Numbered from the stretch's first letter, positions 35,717 through 47,615 are shown. The stretch: DNA of 64,000 nucleotides from Zygnema cylindricum (GCA_037447655.1 JBBHKE010000063.1:140466-204465), one strand, 5' to 3'. The notes: generated by a model not told the origin, from the sequence alone. Program-made: numbers and translations.

Positions 35717-36169
35717 CAGACCTGATTTTCTTTTCCAGTCTCTTCATACCTTTCAGGCTGCTTCATATAAATTACTTCCTCTAAATCTCCATGCAAGAAA
35801 GCTGTCTTAACATCCATTTGATGTAGTTCCATATTCTCAATGGCCGGTAAGGATAACAAAATTCTAACAGATGGAAACCGGACAACTGGAGAGAAAGTCT
35901 CTTCATAGTCAATTCCCTCCTTCTGACTATAGCCTTTTGCAAAAGCCTAGCCTTATATCTTTCAATAGAGTTATCTGGATTCAACTTTACTTTAAATATC
36001 TACTTACAGCCGATGGCTTTTCGATCTGGTGGAAGCTCCACAAGCTCCCAAGTTTGAACCTTCATTATCGATCGCATTTCATCGTTAGCCGCAGCGATCC
36101 ATTGATCTTTTTCCGGAGCTGAAAAGGCTTCCTGTATTGTGATCGGTTCCATCATGTTGGCAGATAATA

Positions 36170-36312
36170 GAGCAGTTTCGCAGCTTCGCAATTTCGAAGC
36201 GTCGCAGCTTTGCAGCTTCGCAGCATCGCAGCTTTGCAGCTTTGCAGCATTTTTGCTTTGCAGCTTCGCAGCATCACAGCTTCGTAGCATCGCAGCTTCG
36301 CAGTTTTCATTC
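36170..36312. repeat. CGCAGCTT minisatellite in B pol
   Basis: Imperfect repeats of GCAGCTTCGCAGCATC lie in the linker between integrase and RT. They encode repeated AAKLQSC on the minus strand. Confidence 0.85.
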
Positions 36313-38789
36313 AGATCCAACGTACCGACAGAAAATAGAGCAGCTTATCAGTTTCGCAGCCTGCTGCTTTGCCTTCTTCCCCTGGAAAATCACAGGCTGG
36401 AACTGTTAGATCCGTAGGTTGCCGCCGAGGAGGAGGTGGAGGAGGAGGAGGAGGATTCTCCACACGTGGACCAGCCGAAGGGTCCAAAGTGGGACTAGAA
36501 GAAGTGAGAGGAACACTTTCAAAAATAACATATTTTTTGATTTTGGAATCTTTTTCAAAATCTGTCAGACCAAAAACATCTACCGATCTGCTCTCTTCTT
36601 TAACCTGAATATTTGTAGCAGTCTGAAGAGTATTCCTATCCCTATTAAATACTTTATAGCCCACGGATTCATCATCATATCCCATAAAAATTCCTGGAAT
36701 CGATTTCGGACTAAGCTTAGAAACAGGGAGATTATCCAAAATAAAACATTTACTCCCAAAAACCCGGAAGTGACTAACTTTCGGTTTTCTTTCGGTCCAC
36801 ACTTCATATGGTGTTTTCCCTTTTACAGCTCTAATCTCTATTCTATTCCTAACATAAGACGCACACGAGAAAGCCTCACCTTAAAATTTGAAATCTATTC
36901 CCTTATCTAGTAACATAGATTTTGCACTTTACGTTAGAGTTTGGATGAGTCTTTCGGATACTCCATTCTGTTCCGGAGTATAAGGAGCTGTAAATTGGCG
37001 AGAAATGCCATTGTCTTTTAAATATTGAGAGAATGTTTGAGAAATATATTCCCCTCCGTTGTCGGACTGAAGGGAAAGGATCAGTTTCCTATGAAGTTTT
37101 CCGGCCCATACCCGAAAATGCTTGAAGTGAGTGAGCACTTCACTCTTTTCTTTCATAAAGTTAACCTTGCTATATCTTGAGAAGTCATCCGTAAAAGTGA
37201 CCAAAAACCGGTTGCCACTGAGTGAAGGAACTTTTGATAGTCCCCACACATCCGAATGACTAATTTGCAGCAAATCCGTGGCCCGGTTATCCGCTGTCTG
37301 AGGTAGTGGCAGCTTATGAAGTTTTCCCAAAGCACATCCATCACATACATGGGAATCTGTTTGTCCTAATTTAACACCATCTATCATATTTTGCTTTACC
37401 ATTTTATCAAGCCTTTCATGATGAACATGACCGAGCCTCTTAAGCCACAAAACATTTTCCGGAAGGACACTAAAGTATGCAAAGTCAATTTCATTAGCCA
37501 AGTCCATCCGGTACAAAATGTTTGGGCCTCTAGTTCTTACCAAAGCTACCCTCCCATCTTTGCTTACTACCTTTTTCCCATTCTTTTGTAAAATTTACAA
37601 ACCTTTCATTTCTGCTACCGAAGTGGAAAACACATTTTTTCTAAACTTTGGGATATAGAGGACATCATGCAAGGTTCTCTTTAGAATCTGACCATTGATG
37701 TCACATGCTAACTCCACGCTTCCCTTTGCCGTAGCCTCCACACCGTTGTCACCCGCGTAATAAATCCGACGAGTGGGAATTGGAGTAAGCGTTTTGAAGT
37801 AAGCCTGGTTGCCGCACATGTGGGAGGAGCATCCGGAGTCCATAATCCATCCAATCTCTCGAGGTCCCTCCATGAGATCTTTTGCAAGAGCAAAGAACTC
37901 GTCATCATCCGATTGCGGAAATCTGATCACATCTTCCTTTTCTTCCGGTCGTTCATCTTGTGACGTCTCATCAAATGCAAGGAACGCCGCATTTTTAATC
38001 GGCAGTTTTGATGTCAGAAATTTTGGTGATGAATCCTCCGATCGCACCCTCCATCCCGCACGATAAATTCATGTTTCACACGCTTTTATAAATGCGGGAC
38101 ACAGCCGGAAAACATGACCTTGACCAAAGACATAGACACACCTATCATATTGCCTATAATTCGGATTGGGGGTAAAGTTTCTGTTTCCAAAAAATCCAGC
38201 CGGCTTATATGTTTGTGCATTGTAAGCAACCACTGATTGACCACCATTTAATGCTATCTAAGTTGCTTCTTCGTCTAAGATATAAGCCTGAGCTACTGCT
38301 ATATTCCATTTACTCTTCTCTAACCTTCTTAGCTGCTCCGCTGCTCCTCTATATTCAGTGGGAGGCCCTTTCATTAGAATCATTGCTTGATGATAAGGAG
38401 GAAAACTCCCCCCGGAACATGCATTTTCCGACGATAAAAGTTTCAAGCCTTAACAACATGAGTTCATGTCACACCCAGTATATTTACAGTCCCAAATTTT
38501 TCCAGCAGTAACAACCTCATTCTGCTCACTAGCTAAGACATAAGATTCACTCAAGGCCTTCCATACTTCAGATGCCGTAGAGATATTGATGTATGTCATG
38601 TTAAGATCTTCTAACAAAAGTAACTTCAAAACATGCAATGCATCTTCATTTGTCTTTCCAAACTCCGGATCCGTATCCGGAAGGACACCAGAAATCACAT
38701 CATATAATTTCACTTGTTTCAAATAAAACTTAGTCAAATCCGCCCAATAAAGATACTTCTGCCCATTAAACACTGGGATCCGTGAGGGA

Positions 38790-38801
38790 GGGCCCGTGAC
38801 C
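38790..38801 (-). promoter_or_regulatory. Primer-binding site of element B (half-tRNA type, diverged)
   Basis: GGTCACGGGCCC on the minus strand follows the LTR end CAACA. It differs from the GGTTATGGGCCC of D, E and F at two positions. Confidence 0.65.
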
Positions 38802-39820
38802 TGTTGATTTGAGGCAGCAGGTTCCACTGAAGAAGATGAATAAGCACCGGCAATTGCCATGATAATCAATTGTGCAAAGAGGAAACTCTCACGAAGTCCC
38901 ACAAACAACCAGCTTCACAATGAAGCCCCAAGCAAATCAGACACACCCTAGGTCTGCAAATTTGCCACAATATAGAATTTACACCAAAGAAACCACATGC
39001 AGAATTTCACAAAGTTTTGCCAAAATATCACAATGATCTTATAATTAAAACACACCCAAAAACTGCTTCGCAATTTTCCTACACAACAATCCTACTTTTC
39101 CTAAAGTAATCTAAGTCCTATACATACAAGTGAGCCTACAGTTGATTACACCGTACTACGACTACCGTGGTCAATTGGTACACTACTCTTCATTAACAAA
39201 ATCCCACCGCCGAATGCACATAATTATTTACACCAATCAGACAGCCGCTAGAAATGAAATAGTACGCGGTTAAAGTTCGTCCGCTGAAATGACGGTACAG
39301 TCAATACTTCTCTTCCAAAAATGACGGCGGAATCCGTCTGCTTTCCACGTATTATTTCATCACCGAAGATGAACCTCCATGTGTAACTTCGGTCCTCAAA
39401 TGAAACTGTACCTTTTTTTCTAGAACAACCAAACTTGACTATCTCACGGACCGACACATGTGCCTGAAGTGCACCGAATTTGTGTACTCCCTTTCAAGTT
39501 ACATACTCACTAAATCATGTCCTCGTTAATTTATCTTCACACAAACTGACTCATATTCAGAATACCTTTCTTGCGCAGACTGTTATAGCTGCTATGACTC
39601 TGCTACAACTGCTATGACTGCTATGACTGCTATGACTGCTATGATCTGTCAGCGCAACTATGATATTAGAGCAGCGCAGCTGCGATGTTAGATCAGAGCA
39701 GCATAGCAGCACAGCAACAAGTGTAGAGTGCTCAAGGTTTCTAGCTGCGATGTCAGACTTAGCGCAGCATGGCAGCATAGCAGCAAGATATAGAGAGGAC
39801 TCAAGGTTTCCAAAACAACA
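38802..39820 (-). repeat. 5' LTR of element B
   Basis: 1,019 bp, TG to CA. Core block TATAGGACTTAG at 39111-39122 (minus). Gag ATG lies about 58 bp before its end. Confidence 0.9.
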
Positions 39821-39825
39821 AACTT

Positions 39826-40349
39826 ATGTCGGTTGCCTACAAAACTGCGCTTAAAATTAACGTGGAGTCAAGTTTGCGACAAAACGTGTTCGCAAATTCA
39901 AATTAGAATTATGGATTGATTACAGTAAAAGGCCGTGACGTTGTACGGATTGTCAGATTTTGTATTTCTACCTATTTTACTGTGTATATAATTAGTCAAA
40001 TCCGGTGTACCTAAATCACCGTTATGGATCAATTAGAATTAAAGTTTTTTCTGAAATGTTGGAAAACTAAAATTAGCATTAATAACTCTAATTAATTATT
40101 AACACTAATAATTTCTAAACGTTAATAACGATTCACGGTTTTCATGTGCCTAGTCTGCTCATTCGTGGTTGCCGAAAATCCTCTCGGTCGCTCAAATCGT
40201 CGACTCTGGATTTCATACTCTTCAAATCTTCCAAAATTGTCAAAACCAACACACTTTTTACAAGTCATGAAAGTAAACTTTTCTAGGAGATAGGCCAAAA
40301 TTGATCACTACACCGTGAATTGCTATTAGGGTTAACACTAATAACAATT
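39826..40349. other. Intergenic sequence with MITE remnants
   Basis: Contains TAATAACGATTCACGG (about 40125) and TA-CACCGTGAATTGCTATTAG (40309 on), ends of the TA-MITE family. Element C is inserted in the latter. No gene. Confidence 0.45.
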
Positions 40350-40926
40350 TGTAAGGATCGATACACTCAAGGATAAAAGGAAGACAAGATGTAGTGCGGA
40401 AGCAAAAGATACCAAGAAGAGATCACTCCAGTAAAAGACAATACATTTCACCGAAATATTTCCCTTCTTACAAAAGATAGTTTTCTCCCAAACGACTAAG
40501 TCCTAAATACTCTCTCTCACGAAACAGCAAGTACTACGAATCGTACGTGGTATCGAAAGTACAATGACGCACCAATCAAATAGTAGTATATTTCACCGGA
40601 ATATTTCCCCTCTTACAAAAGATAGTTTTCTCCCAAACGACTAAGTCCTAAATACTCTCTCTCACGAAACAACAAGTACTACGAATCGTACGTGGTACCG
40701 AAAGTACACTGACGCACCAATCAAATAGTAGTACCTGCGAAACTACATAACGTACGCGGTACTGTACGAAACAACTATACCGCCGTACAAAACTAAAGTA
40801 CTACGCACGCGAAATCAAAACAAACTATATTAAAACAAACCAATCAAACCACGCCACACGTAACATCATAAAATTATATTACGACGCTCAACATAACTGA
40901 GACGTCGTTTCACAAAGAACCTAACA
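40350..40926 (-). repeat. 3' LTR of element C
   Basis: 577 bp. It contains a 145-bp internal tandem duplication (next entry) absent from the 5' LTR. Confidence 0.88.
40446..40735. repeat. 145-bp tandem duplication in the C 3' LTR
   Basis: Copies begin at 40446 and 40591 (TTTCACCGRAATATTTCCC). Each carries CTAAGTCCTAAATA, the reverse complement of the core-promoter-like TAGGACTTAG block. The 5' LTR has a single copy (about 45970-46115). Confidence 0.9.
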
Positions 40927-40940
40927 ATCCCCCTCTCTTT
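40927..40940 (-). promoter_or_regulatory. Polypurine tract of element C
   Basis: AAAGAGAGGGGGAT on the minus strand precedes the 3' LTR start TGTTAGG. Confidence 0.7.
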
Positions 40941-40953
40941 GTGAAATCCCCTC

Positions 40954-41553
40954 TTAAACTGAAAATAAACCTAATTTAGGTTGTCCACGTAAAAGTACGT
41001 CATAAACCGCCGTCTTAGTCAACATATCTGCGGCCTCCTCCAAAGTCGACACGTACGTAAACTCAATCTCCTTCGCAACAACCAAATTGCGTACGAAATG
41101 CCACTGGATACGAATATGTTTTGTTCGCTTGTGAAAGACATGATTTTTCACAAGCGCCATGGAACTCATGCTGTCAATAAAAATCTGCAAGCAACCAATT
41201 ACAACTCCCAACTCACCAGCATCTCCTTGATCCAAACAGACGCCTTCGCAGTATGACACGCATACATATATTCTGATTCCGTGGAACTTTACTCAACCGT
41301 AGGTTGGAGTCGCGAACTCCAAGATACTGCCGCGCCGCCCAAAATGAATGCGTTCCCTGACGTGGATTTTCCACTGTCGAAATCTCCACCCCAATCTGCG
41401 TCGCAATAACCGACCGATACACTGCAAAGAGTCCCTTTTGGACGCATACACCAAGCCAAAGTCGATCTTACTAGCCAAATAGCGAAATATCCGTTTCACT
41501 GCCTCCCATTGATTCTTTTTTGGAGCGCTGCAATAACGACTGACAATTGACAC
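40954..41553 (-). pseudogene. Element C RNase H region
   Basis: Frames 41553-41293, 41422-41213 and 41259-40954 cover the copia RNase H with frameshifts. Recognisable are IVSRYCSAPKKNQWEAVKRI, then SMSSMALVKNHVFHKRTKHI and HFVRNLV, ending near the polypurine tract. Confidence 0.75.
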
Positions 41554-41586
41554 CGTCGCCGCAATATCCGGACGCGTGCCTACACT

Positions 41587-42381
41587 CTAATACATTAAAC
41601 TACCAACTGCTTCACGGTATGGTTCTGAAACATTTTCTTCCTCTTCGTACTTTTTGTACTGTACTTTTGGATCTAATGGCGTCGAGACACATTTCACGCC
41701 AATCATACCAAATCTTGTCAAGACCTCTCTACAGTACTGAGCTTGACTTAATTTAATTACATTCTCACTGGACCTTATGACTTCTATCCCCAAAATGTAC
41801 CTTACTTCTCCAAGATCTGTCACTTTAAAATGTATGCTAAGGTACTCTTTTAACTTATTAATAACAGACAACGTGTCACTAATCATTATGAAGTCATCGA
41901 CATACACAGAAAAAATTATTTGGTCCTTTCCCTCTCCTTTCACGTAAACTCCGGAATCCGAAATTGTACGAACAAAACCATAATTAGTAAGTACCTTGTG
42001 AAGATGAAGGTACCATGTCCTCGGCTCTTGTTTTAATCCGTACAAGGATTTTCGCAACCGCCATACTTTTCCTTCTTTCGAAGGCACACCCTCGGGCACC
42101 TTCATATAAACCTCCTCTTCTAATTCTCCATTTAAAAAGGTTGTTTCTACGTCCATTTGATGTATGTGCTTATTCCCGGCGGCCGCTATAGCAATTATCA
42201 TTCTCAAAGAATCAAACTTAACAACCGGTGCATAAGTTTCCGAATAATCAACCCCCTCTATTTGTTGAAAGCCTTTACACACCAATCTAGCTTTATATTT
42301 CATTATCTCCCCCGTAGCACCAGTTTTTGTTTTAAATATAGCATCAATCGCCTTCTTCCCCTCCGGTAAACTCACCTCCTA
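41587..42381 (-). pseudogene. Element C reverse transcriptase
   Basis: The 262-codon open frame (42375-41587) carries the copia RT: YKARLVCKGFQQIEGVDYSE, QMDVETTFLNGELEEEVYMK, then LRKSLYGLKQEPRTWY, the catalytic YVDDFIMISD and LGEVRYILGIEV. It begins just after an in-frame TAG (42381-42379) and stops before the RNase H part, so it is a fragment of the former polyprotein. Confidence 0.85.
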
Positions 42382-42513
42382 AAAAGTTTTGTTGTCGATA
42401 ATCGATTTTAATTCTCTCTCCCATGCCGGTTTCCACTTATCCTTCCAATCCATAGAGCTTCGTGCCTCGGCGTAAGATTGGGGATAACCGGGCATATTCT
42501 CGGTTAATGATTG

Positions 42514-43053
42514 CTACAAAATAAATGCCTCCTCCGAGGCCGCCGAAATAAAATAATTGGAATTTTCGATATTTCCACCTTTGCGATCAAATGATAACCG
42601 ATCCGGTTTCTTCCCCTTTGTCTCACGTTGACTCCTTCTCAATGGGATGTCGTTTTCTTTTTCATTTGCGGATTTTTCGATTTCGGTTTCTTCCTCGTGG
42701 AAAGAAGCACTCGGAGATTTAGAACTTTTAGATCGGCGAGTGTCCGAAGACATTCGAGATTTTCCACTTCGGATCTCGTCAAAATTAATTAATTCCGGAT
42801 GAGTTTCGGAATTAGCTTTCCCCCTCTTAATATTGACGATCGGATCCGCCTCATTTTCGGAATCCGAATCATCGAGATGAGGAAAAGAGAGAGTCTCATT
42901 CACTTCAAGAAAATCATGATTAGTAGAGAATTTTTCGGAACGAGAAATGGCAACTTTAAGATCCTCATGGAAATTCACATTACGACTCTCTTCAATTACA
43001 TGACGAATCGGATCATAAACCCGGTATAAACTCCCTTTGGAGCTATACCCCAC
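42514..43053 (-). pseudogene. Element C integrase C-terminus and linker
   Basis: Begins MGYSSKGSLYRVYD, the copia GY-SKGYRVYD block after the integrase core, followed by a charged Ser-rich linker. It is one frame off from the upstream gag-pol frame (frameshift near 43060-43080) and ends at TAG 42516-42514. Confidence 0.8.
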
Positions 43054-43069
43054 AAAAATTCCCGACCAA

Positions 43070-45832
43070 CTACGAGAAGAAAATTTTACCTTGTCGTTTT
43101 ACCGATTCGATGTACACCGTCGCACGACACCCCCAAATTCGTAAATGATGTAACGAGGGCTTTCGACCATACCATAACTCGTGAGGAGTCTTGTCGCCCG
43201 AAATAGAGGTAAGTCGACGGTTACAAATATAATTAGCCGTTAAGATCGCATCTCCCCATAAATACTCCTTCCTTCCCGATCCGTGAATCATTGAGCGCAC
43301 CATTTCTTGAAGTGTGCGATTTTTGCGCTCGGCGATTCCATTCGATTCCGGTGAGTATGATGCCGTAAATTCTTGTCGGATCCCCCATTTCTTGCAATAC
43401 GGATCAAATGCCTTAAACTCCCCGCCATTATCGGATCGAACCGCCTTTAATTTTCGTTCACATTGCCTTTCGGCCATAACATGCCACTCTTCAAATTTTG
43501 CGGATGCATCGGATTTATTTTTGAGGAGATAAACCCATGTGAATCTTGAATAATCGTCGACAATAACCATGATATATTTGTTCCCCCCCAAGCTTTCAGG
43601 CTTGACATCACCACAAAGATCCACGTGTACTTTTTGAAGTGGATGCGTTGACCGAAAATTCGCGTCTTTATTAGGATGGGGTTTGCGGATCTGACGCCCT
43701 TGACTACATCCGTCACAACCGTTGACTTTTTCTCCTGACGTCAGATCTAAGCCGCGCGTGCAACCGGCTTTGATCACACGTTCCAAATTTTGTTCTGACG
43801 TGTGGCACATGCGATGGTGCCATAGCGTCATATCTCCCTTAATTTCGGCGATCTGTCCTATGATGCCGTCATCATGACGTTTTGACTTTGGTCGCTTCCA
43901 TAACAGACGACTATGGAAAGCGTCAGATACTTCGCCCTCACCGATTGTCACTCCATCACTACGTACAATTTTGATCGTGGAATCTCCTAATGCGTACACG
44001 CTCGCGCCAAATTTTTGGATTTGGGGTACGCTCAAAAGATTCCCAGAGCCACCCGGAATATAAAGTACGTTCAACAGCTGGATTTCGGAGATTCGTTCAG
44101 ATCCATTTGGATCTAGCAAAATCAAGTCAAGTCGTACAGTACCAACTGTACCAATGGAAATAACTTGACCACTAGTGACCGAAATATTTTTAGGTACGGT
44201 CAAAGCGCGCATTTCGTCAAAAAGCGTGCCGTCCGTACATACGTGATGCGAAGCGCCGGAGTCAATGATCCAATCCTTGTCGTTTTGCGCTTCGAAGGAC
44301 GTCGTTTCGTTTGTGATACTTAGCGTGGAGAAAATAGTCGGACCTTCGTCCCTCTCATCATTTTCCCAAACGAAGTGTCCAAGGCCGCCGAATCGGCCGC
44401 CACGTCCACCGCGCCCTCCTCTATCAAATTGGTCGCGACCACGTCCACCAAATCTGCCGTTGCCGCCGCCGGGACCGCCACGGCCGCCGCTGATGTCAGA
44501 TCTCGCGTAACATTGGGGACTAATATGTCCCCATTTCCCGCAATAGTGGCATTGTTTTTCTTTGTCCGGGCAAGAGGAGGACATATGAACAGGTTTATTG
44601 CATGGAAAGCAAGTGATAGAAGATTGATCTTGGAAGGAGGATTGACCGGGAGAGTTTCCCCTTCTTTCGGTGCTTCTTCCCCTTCTCCTAGATCCGCCTC
44701 CTCTTTCCCTTCCCCCTCTTTCCCCACGGAGAAAATTTAGATCCGCGGGTTCTGCGGAGGATGGGTTCAGAGATCCACCCGAGGCCGAAGCTTTAGGAGG
44801 ACCTCCGCAAATTCTCTCGGTGGTTTTAAGGTAATTCAGGATAAATTCATAAGTCGGATTAGTTTGTGCCCAAATAATCTTCTTGAGGTAAGTGAGGTTG
44901 TCAGGTAAAGCATTGATGAGACCGATTACTTTATCCTCCTCGATAATAGTCCGACTGTTATTCGAGAGTTGCTCCACAATAATATTGTATCGCTTGATCG
45001 CATCATCGATCGATTCGTTAGACTTTATCTTAAATTGGATAAAGTCCGTGTAGGCATATTGCCCTTTGTTTTGGAGCCCCTTCTCAAATTGACTTTCGAG
45101 CGCCTTCCAACACTCATGAGCCGTATCTCGGGTAAGGAAATGATCATGCACCGAAGCCGTGCAAGATTACATGAGGCCGGTGATGGCTACAAGATTTTTC
45201 TTCTTCCAAAGGTGGCAAGCCTTCGGATCGTCGATCGGCATCTTTTCTTCTCCATTCACGATCTTCCAAAGGTGACGGAGAATGAGTTGCGCCTTGATAT
45301 ATTTCTTCCATATTTGATAGTTAGATATCTTAAAGAGGAGGATCTTCCCCGACATGGAAGGGATCGGTAACTCATCATCGGATTCATATTCGAGATCCGA
45401 GTTGTTCTCGATCATAAACTTCCCTTTTCAGAGAGCATCCCTCAAAATATCGTCATCCTCGACCCCTCCATCCGAAGCCACCTCAAAAGTATTCAAGATC
45501 GGATCCTCCTCCTCCACTTTAAACTTCCCCTTTCGATTGGCATCCGTGATCCGCTGATCTTCTAGAGTGAGAAAACCGTCAAACAACTCATTGAGACGAT
45601 CTTCGGTCAACACCACTCTTTCTTGTTTCACTTTCTCCTCTTTTGGAAGTGGGTTGGAGGGAGAACCCTTTTCAAAAGTCTCTCCTCTGAAGCCGAAATC
45701 TTTCACACTCTGATCTGGAGATGAATCGGCCAGATCCGGTAGATCCGGTAGATCCGGATTGGGAGCCGCAATAGGAGAAGGTGTGAACGAGGACTTCTTC
45801 TTCTTTCCCCCCATGGCGGCAAGACTTGCCAC
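43070..45832 (-). pseudogene. Element C gag, protease and integrase
   Basis: Frame from MASLAAMGGKKKK (45832) downstream, interrupted by in-frame TGA (45430-45428) and TAA (45169-45167), then open for 693 codons to 43070. Domains in order: gag (CWKALESQFEKG; LPDNLTYLKK), two zinc knuckles (CFPCNKPVHMSSSC and CHYCGKWGHISPQC) around a Gly/Arg-rich segment, protease (WIIDSGASHHVC), integrase HHCC (LWHHRMCHTSEQN; CDGCSQG) and core (YSPESNGIAERKNRTLQEM). It ends by frameshift after the integrase core. Confidence 0.88.
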
Positions 45833-45859
45833 CTTGAGATCTCTTAAAGGAACAAACTA

Positions 45860-45873
45860 CCTCCGATACCACT
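45860..45873 (-). promoter_or_regulatory. Primer-binding site of element C (tRNA-iMet 3' end)
   Basis: AGTGGTATCGGAGG on the minus strand after the LTR. It matches the plant copia primer site TGGTATCAGAG with one substitution. Confidence 0.75.
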
Positions 45874-46128
45874 TGTAAGGATCGATACACACAAGGATAG
45901 AAGGAAGACAAGATGTAGTGCGGAAGCAAAAGATAGCAAGAAGAGATCACTCCAGTAAAAGACAATATATTTCACCGGAATATTTCCCCTCTTTCAAAAG
46001 ATAGTTTTCTCTCAAACGACTAAGTCCTAAATACTACTCTCACGAAACAGCAAGTATTACGAATCGTACGTGGTACCGAAAGTACACTGACGCCCAAACA
46101 AATAGTAGTACCTGCGAAACTACATAAC
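45874..46128 (-). repeat. 5' LTR of element C, truncated
   Basis: Aligns with the 3' LTR for about 255 bp, then diverges after CTACATAAC. The U3 start is missing. Confidence 0.85.
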
Positions 46129-46409
46129 TACATTCATGCGAAACTACATTCATGACTTTCCCTAGATGATGCCTTAAGAACTACAGTAGAAGCAGTCAGT
46201 AGAAATGAAAGAAAGATAATTGCAACCAACACAGTACCATGGAAAAGACAAAGTTAAATCAACAGAAAAACACACACATCATGTGAGACAAAGTTAATCA
46301 ACTTGAAATCAAAAACATTATGTAACAGAAGCTTAGTACAATTCCATTCATAAAGGGATCGACCTTTTATATTTCATACTAATACGAAAGATGTCACTTA
46401 AAAACTTCT
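46129..46409. other. Unassigned junction sequence
   Basis: 281 bp between the broken LTR of C and LTR1 of D. It matches neither LTR family and has no gene. Confidence 0.4.
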
Positions 46410-47601
46410 TGTTGTTTTGAAAAGATAGTTTCGTGCGTACTTGACGCGAGTTTTAATGATTAAGTACTAACTTGATTTAACGTGGTGGTTCAAATGGATT
46501 TGCGGATTGGGGGAGTAATTGTACGGATAATATTAAAGTGACGTGAAGGTCAAATTGAGTGGCGCTAACAAGCGTTTGAAATGGACGGCAGATCGCAAAG
46601 CGATCTGACGTGAAATATTACAAAGTGTGTGATTTGTAACATAATAAAACAAACGAATTTTATAGAAAAGTACGGCAACAGGACGGCACGTCATATTTGG
46701 CAAGTGGACAATAAATCAGTTACCGGCATTTATGGTAAAGGACGAAGTCTTGGTACGGACACGATGTGAGTAGCACGATTCCACTTCGACAAAAATGGTT
46801 CATGGTACATTTGAAGTGCGGACGGCGGCCGCCGATATACTTGGAGATTCCCACTATTATAAGGACGTGATTCACTCGGGGACCACAAAATGACTTAAGC
46901 ACGACGTATCGTTTACCGTATCACCGACACATACTCAAGAGTTTCACACTGTACAACAAAGGTCAGCTGGACTTATGTGACTGATGCTGACTAGCATCGG
47001 TAATACTTTTTGTACGGAAAATATTTGTAAATACTTGAGAAACATCTGTTTGTAGTTTAGCGCATTATAAAATAGTATTTCACTCTTAAATTAGTGACAC
47101 GTGTAGCTCTAGGATTAGCGTAGGAATCAGTAGAGTAAGTATAACTTGTAGGACTTAGAATACTTTTTGATTATCAACTGAATTTATCAAAGTAATGGCA
47201 GACTGTTTTTCTGCATCTTTGACCTGTCAGTGTGATCACTCTGATTGATATCTGGATATGAAACTTTGTGTGTATGTTCTATGATATAGAAATTATATGG
47301 TTGTGTAGTTTCATTTTGTTCTGATGTTTCTGTAGAATTATGTGAGAGACTTAATTGGTCAGTTTGATAAGCAGTCAGCTGTTTTTAGGAAACTTTGGAG
47401 CTCATAACTTGTGGATCCCTTGGTAGATTTGGCTGTAACTTTGAGAGGTCACACTGTTTAGGATATACTGCATACTGATGCATTTTCAGCTGCTTTTGGT
47501 TATTGTGGAGTAATCTGTGTTGTCTGAAACACAGCTGTTTTGAGGTAGTCTGTGGGTGTCTTCCGTGAGTAATCCATGGCTGAAATAGGCTATGGACAAC
47601 A
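46410..47601 (+). repeat. LTR1 of element D
   Basis: TGTTGTTTTGAAAAG to GGACAACA, 1,192 bp. It carries conserved block GGATTTGCGGATTGGGGGAG (shared with E), a hairpin at 46589-46607 and TAGGACTTAGAA at 47149-47160. The gag ATG at 47576 lies within it. Confidence 0.88.
46589..46607. repeat. Hairpin in the D LTR
   Basis: CAGATCGC-AAA-GCGATCTG, an 8-bp perfect stem. The E hairpin has CGGATCGC/GCGATCCG: an A:T to G:C change at the second pair that keeps pairing. LTR3 (about 55014) keeps most of the stem; LTR2 does not. Confidence 0.8.
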
Positions 47602-47615
47602 GGTTATGGGCCCAC
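47602..47615 (+). promoter_or_regulatory. Primer-binding site of element D (half-tRNA type)
   Basis: GGTTATGGGCCCAC directly after LTR1. It is identical to those of E and F and lies inside the gag frame. Confidence 0.85.

Larger units (their letters stand above)
34541..38860 (-). pseudogene. Element B gag-pol (interrupted)
   Basis: Gag starts at ATG 38860-38858 inside the 5' LTR and reads through the primer-binding site (QQVTGPP). A zinc knuckle near 38120 has lost its second Cys (CVYVFGQGHVFRLC). Protease DSG is in WIMDSGCSSHMC (about 37840). Integrase has an HHCC-type N-terminus (H-x3-H, CDGC) and core with PYTPEQNGVSERL (about 36945). RT carries YVDDLLLLSKS (about 35500) and RNase H CDNQAAIAIA (about 34750). 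Breaks include stops in gag, a frameshift from a 35-bp duplication at 35647-35716, and a repeat-filled linker at 36170-36310. It is not translatable as one polyprotein. Confidence 0.85.
33487..39820 (-). mobile_element. Element B: complete but mutated Ty1/copia
   Basis: A 6,334-bp element on the minus strand with LTRs at 38802-39820 (5') and 33487-34517 (3') and a perfect 5-bp target duplication AACTT (33482-33486, 39821-39825). The LTRs start TGTTG and end CAACA. All copia domains are present in the order gag, protease, integrase, RT, RNase H, but stops and frameshifts split them. The two LTRs differ at many scattered positions and in the copy number of an ACTGCTATG repeat, so it is much older than E. 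Confidence 0.9.
40350..46128 (-). mobile_element. Element C: Ty1/copia of a second lineage
   Basis: Minus-strand element with a complete 3' LTR (40350-40926) and a truncated 5' LTR (45874-46128). LTRs run TGTAAGG...CCTAACA as read on the plus strand. Unlike A, B, D, E and F it uses the classical plant-type primer-binding site (tRNA-iMet 3' end) and has two zinc knuckles. Coding is interrupted by several stops and frameshifts, and no target duplication can be checked because the 5' LTR is cut. Confidence 0.88.

Noticed and set aside
44265-44740. Pro/Ala-rich frames on the plus strand opposite the zinc-knuckle region of element C
   Set aside because: Antisense shadows of the Gly/Arg-rich gag segment.
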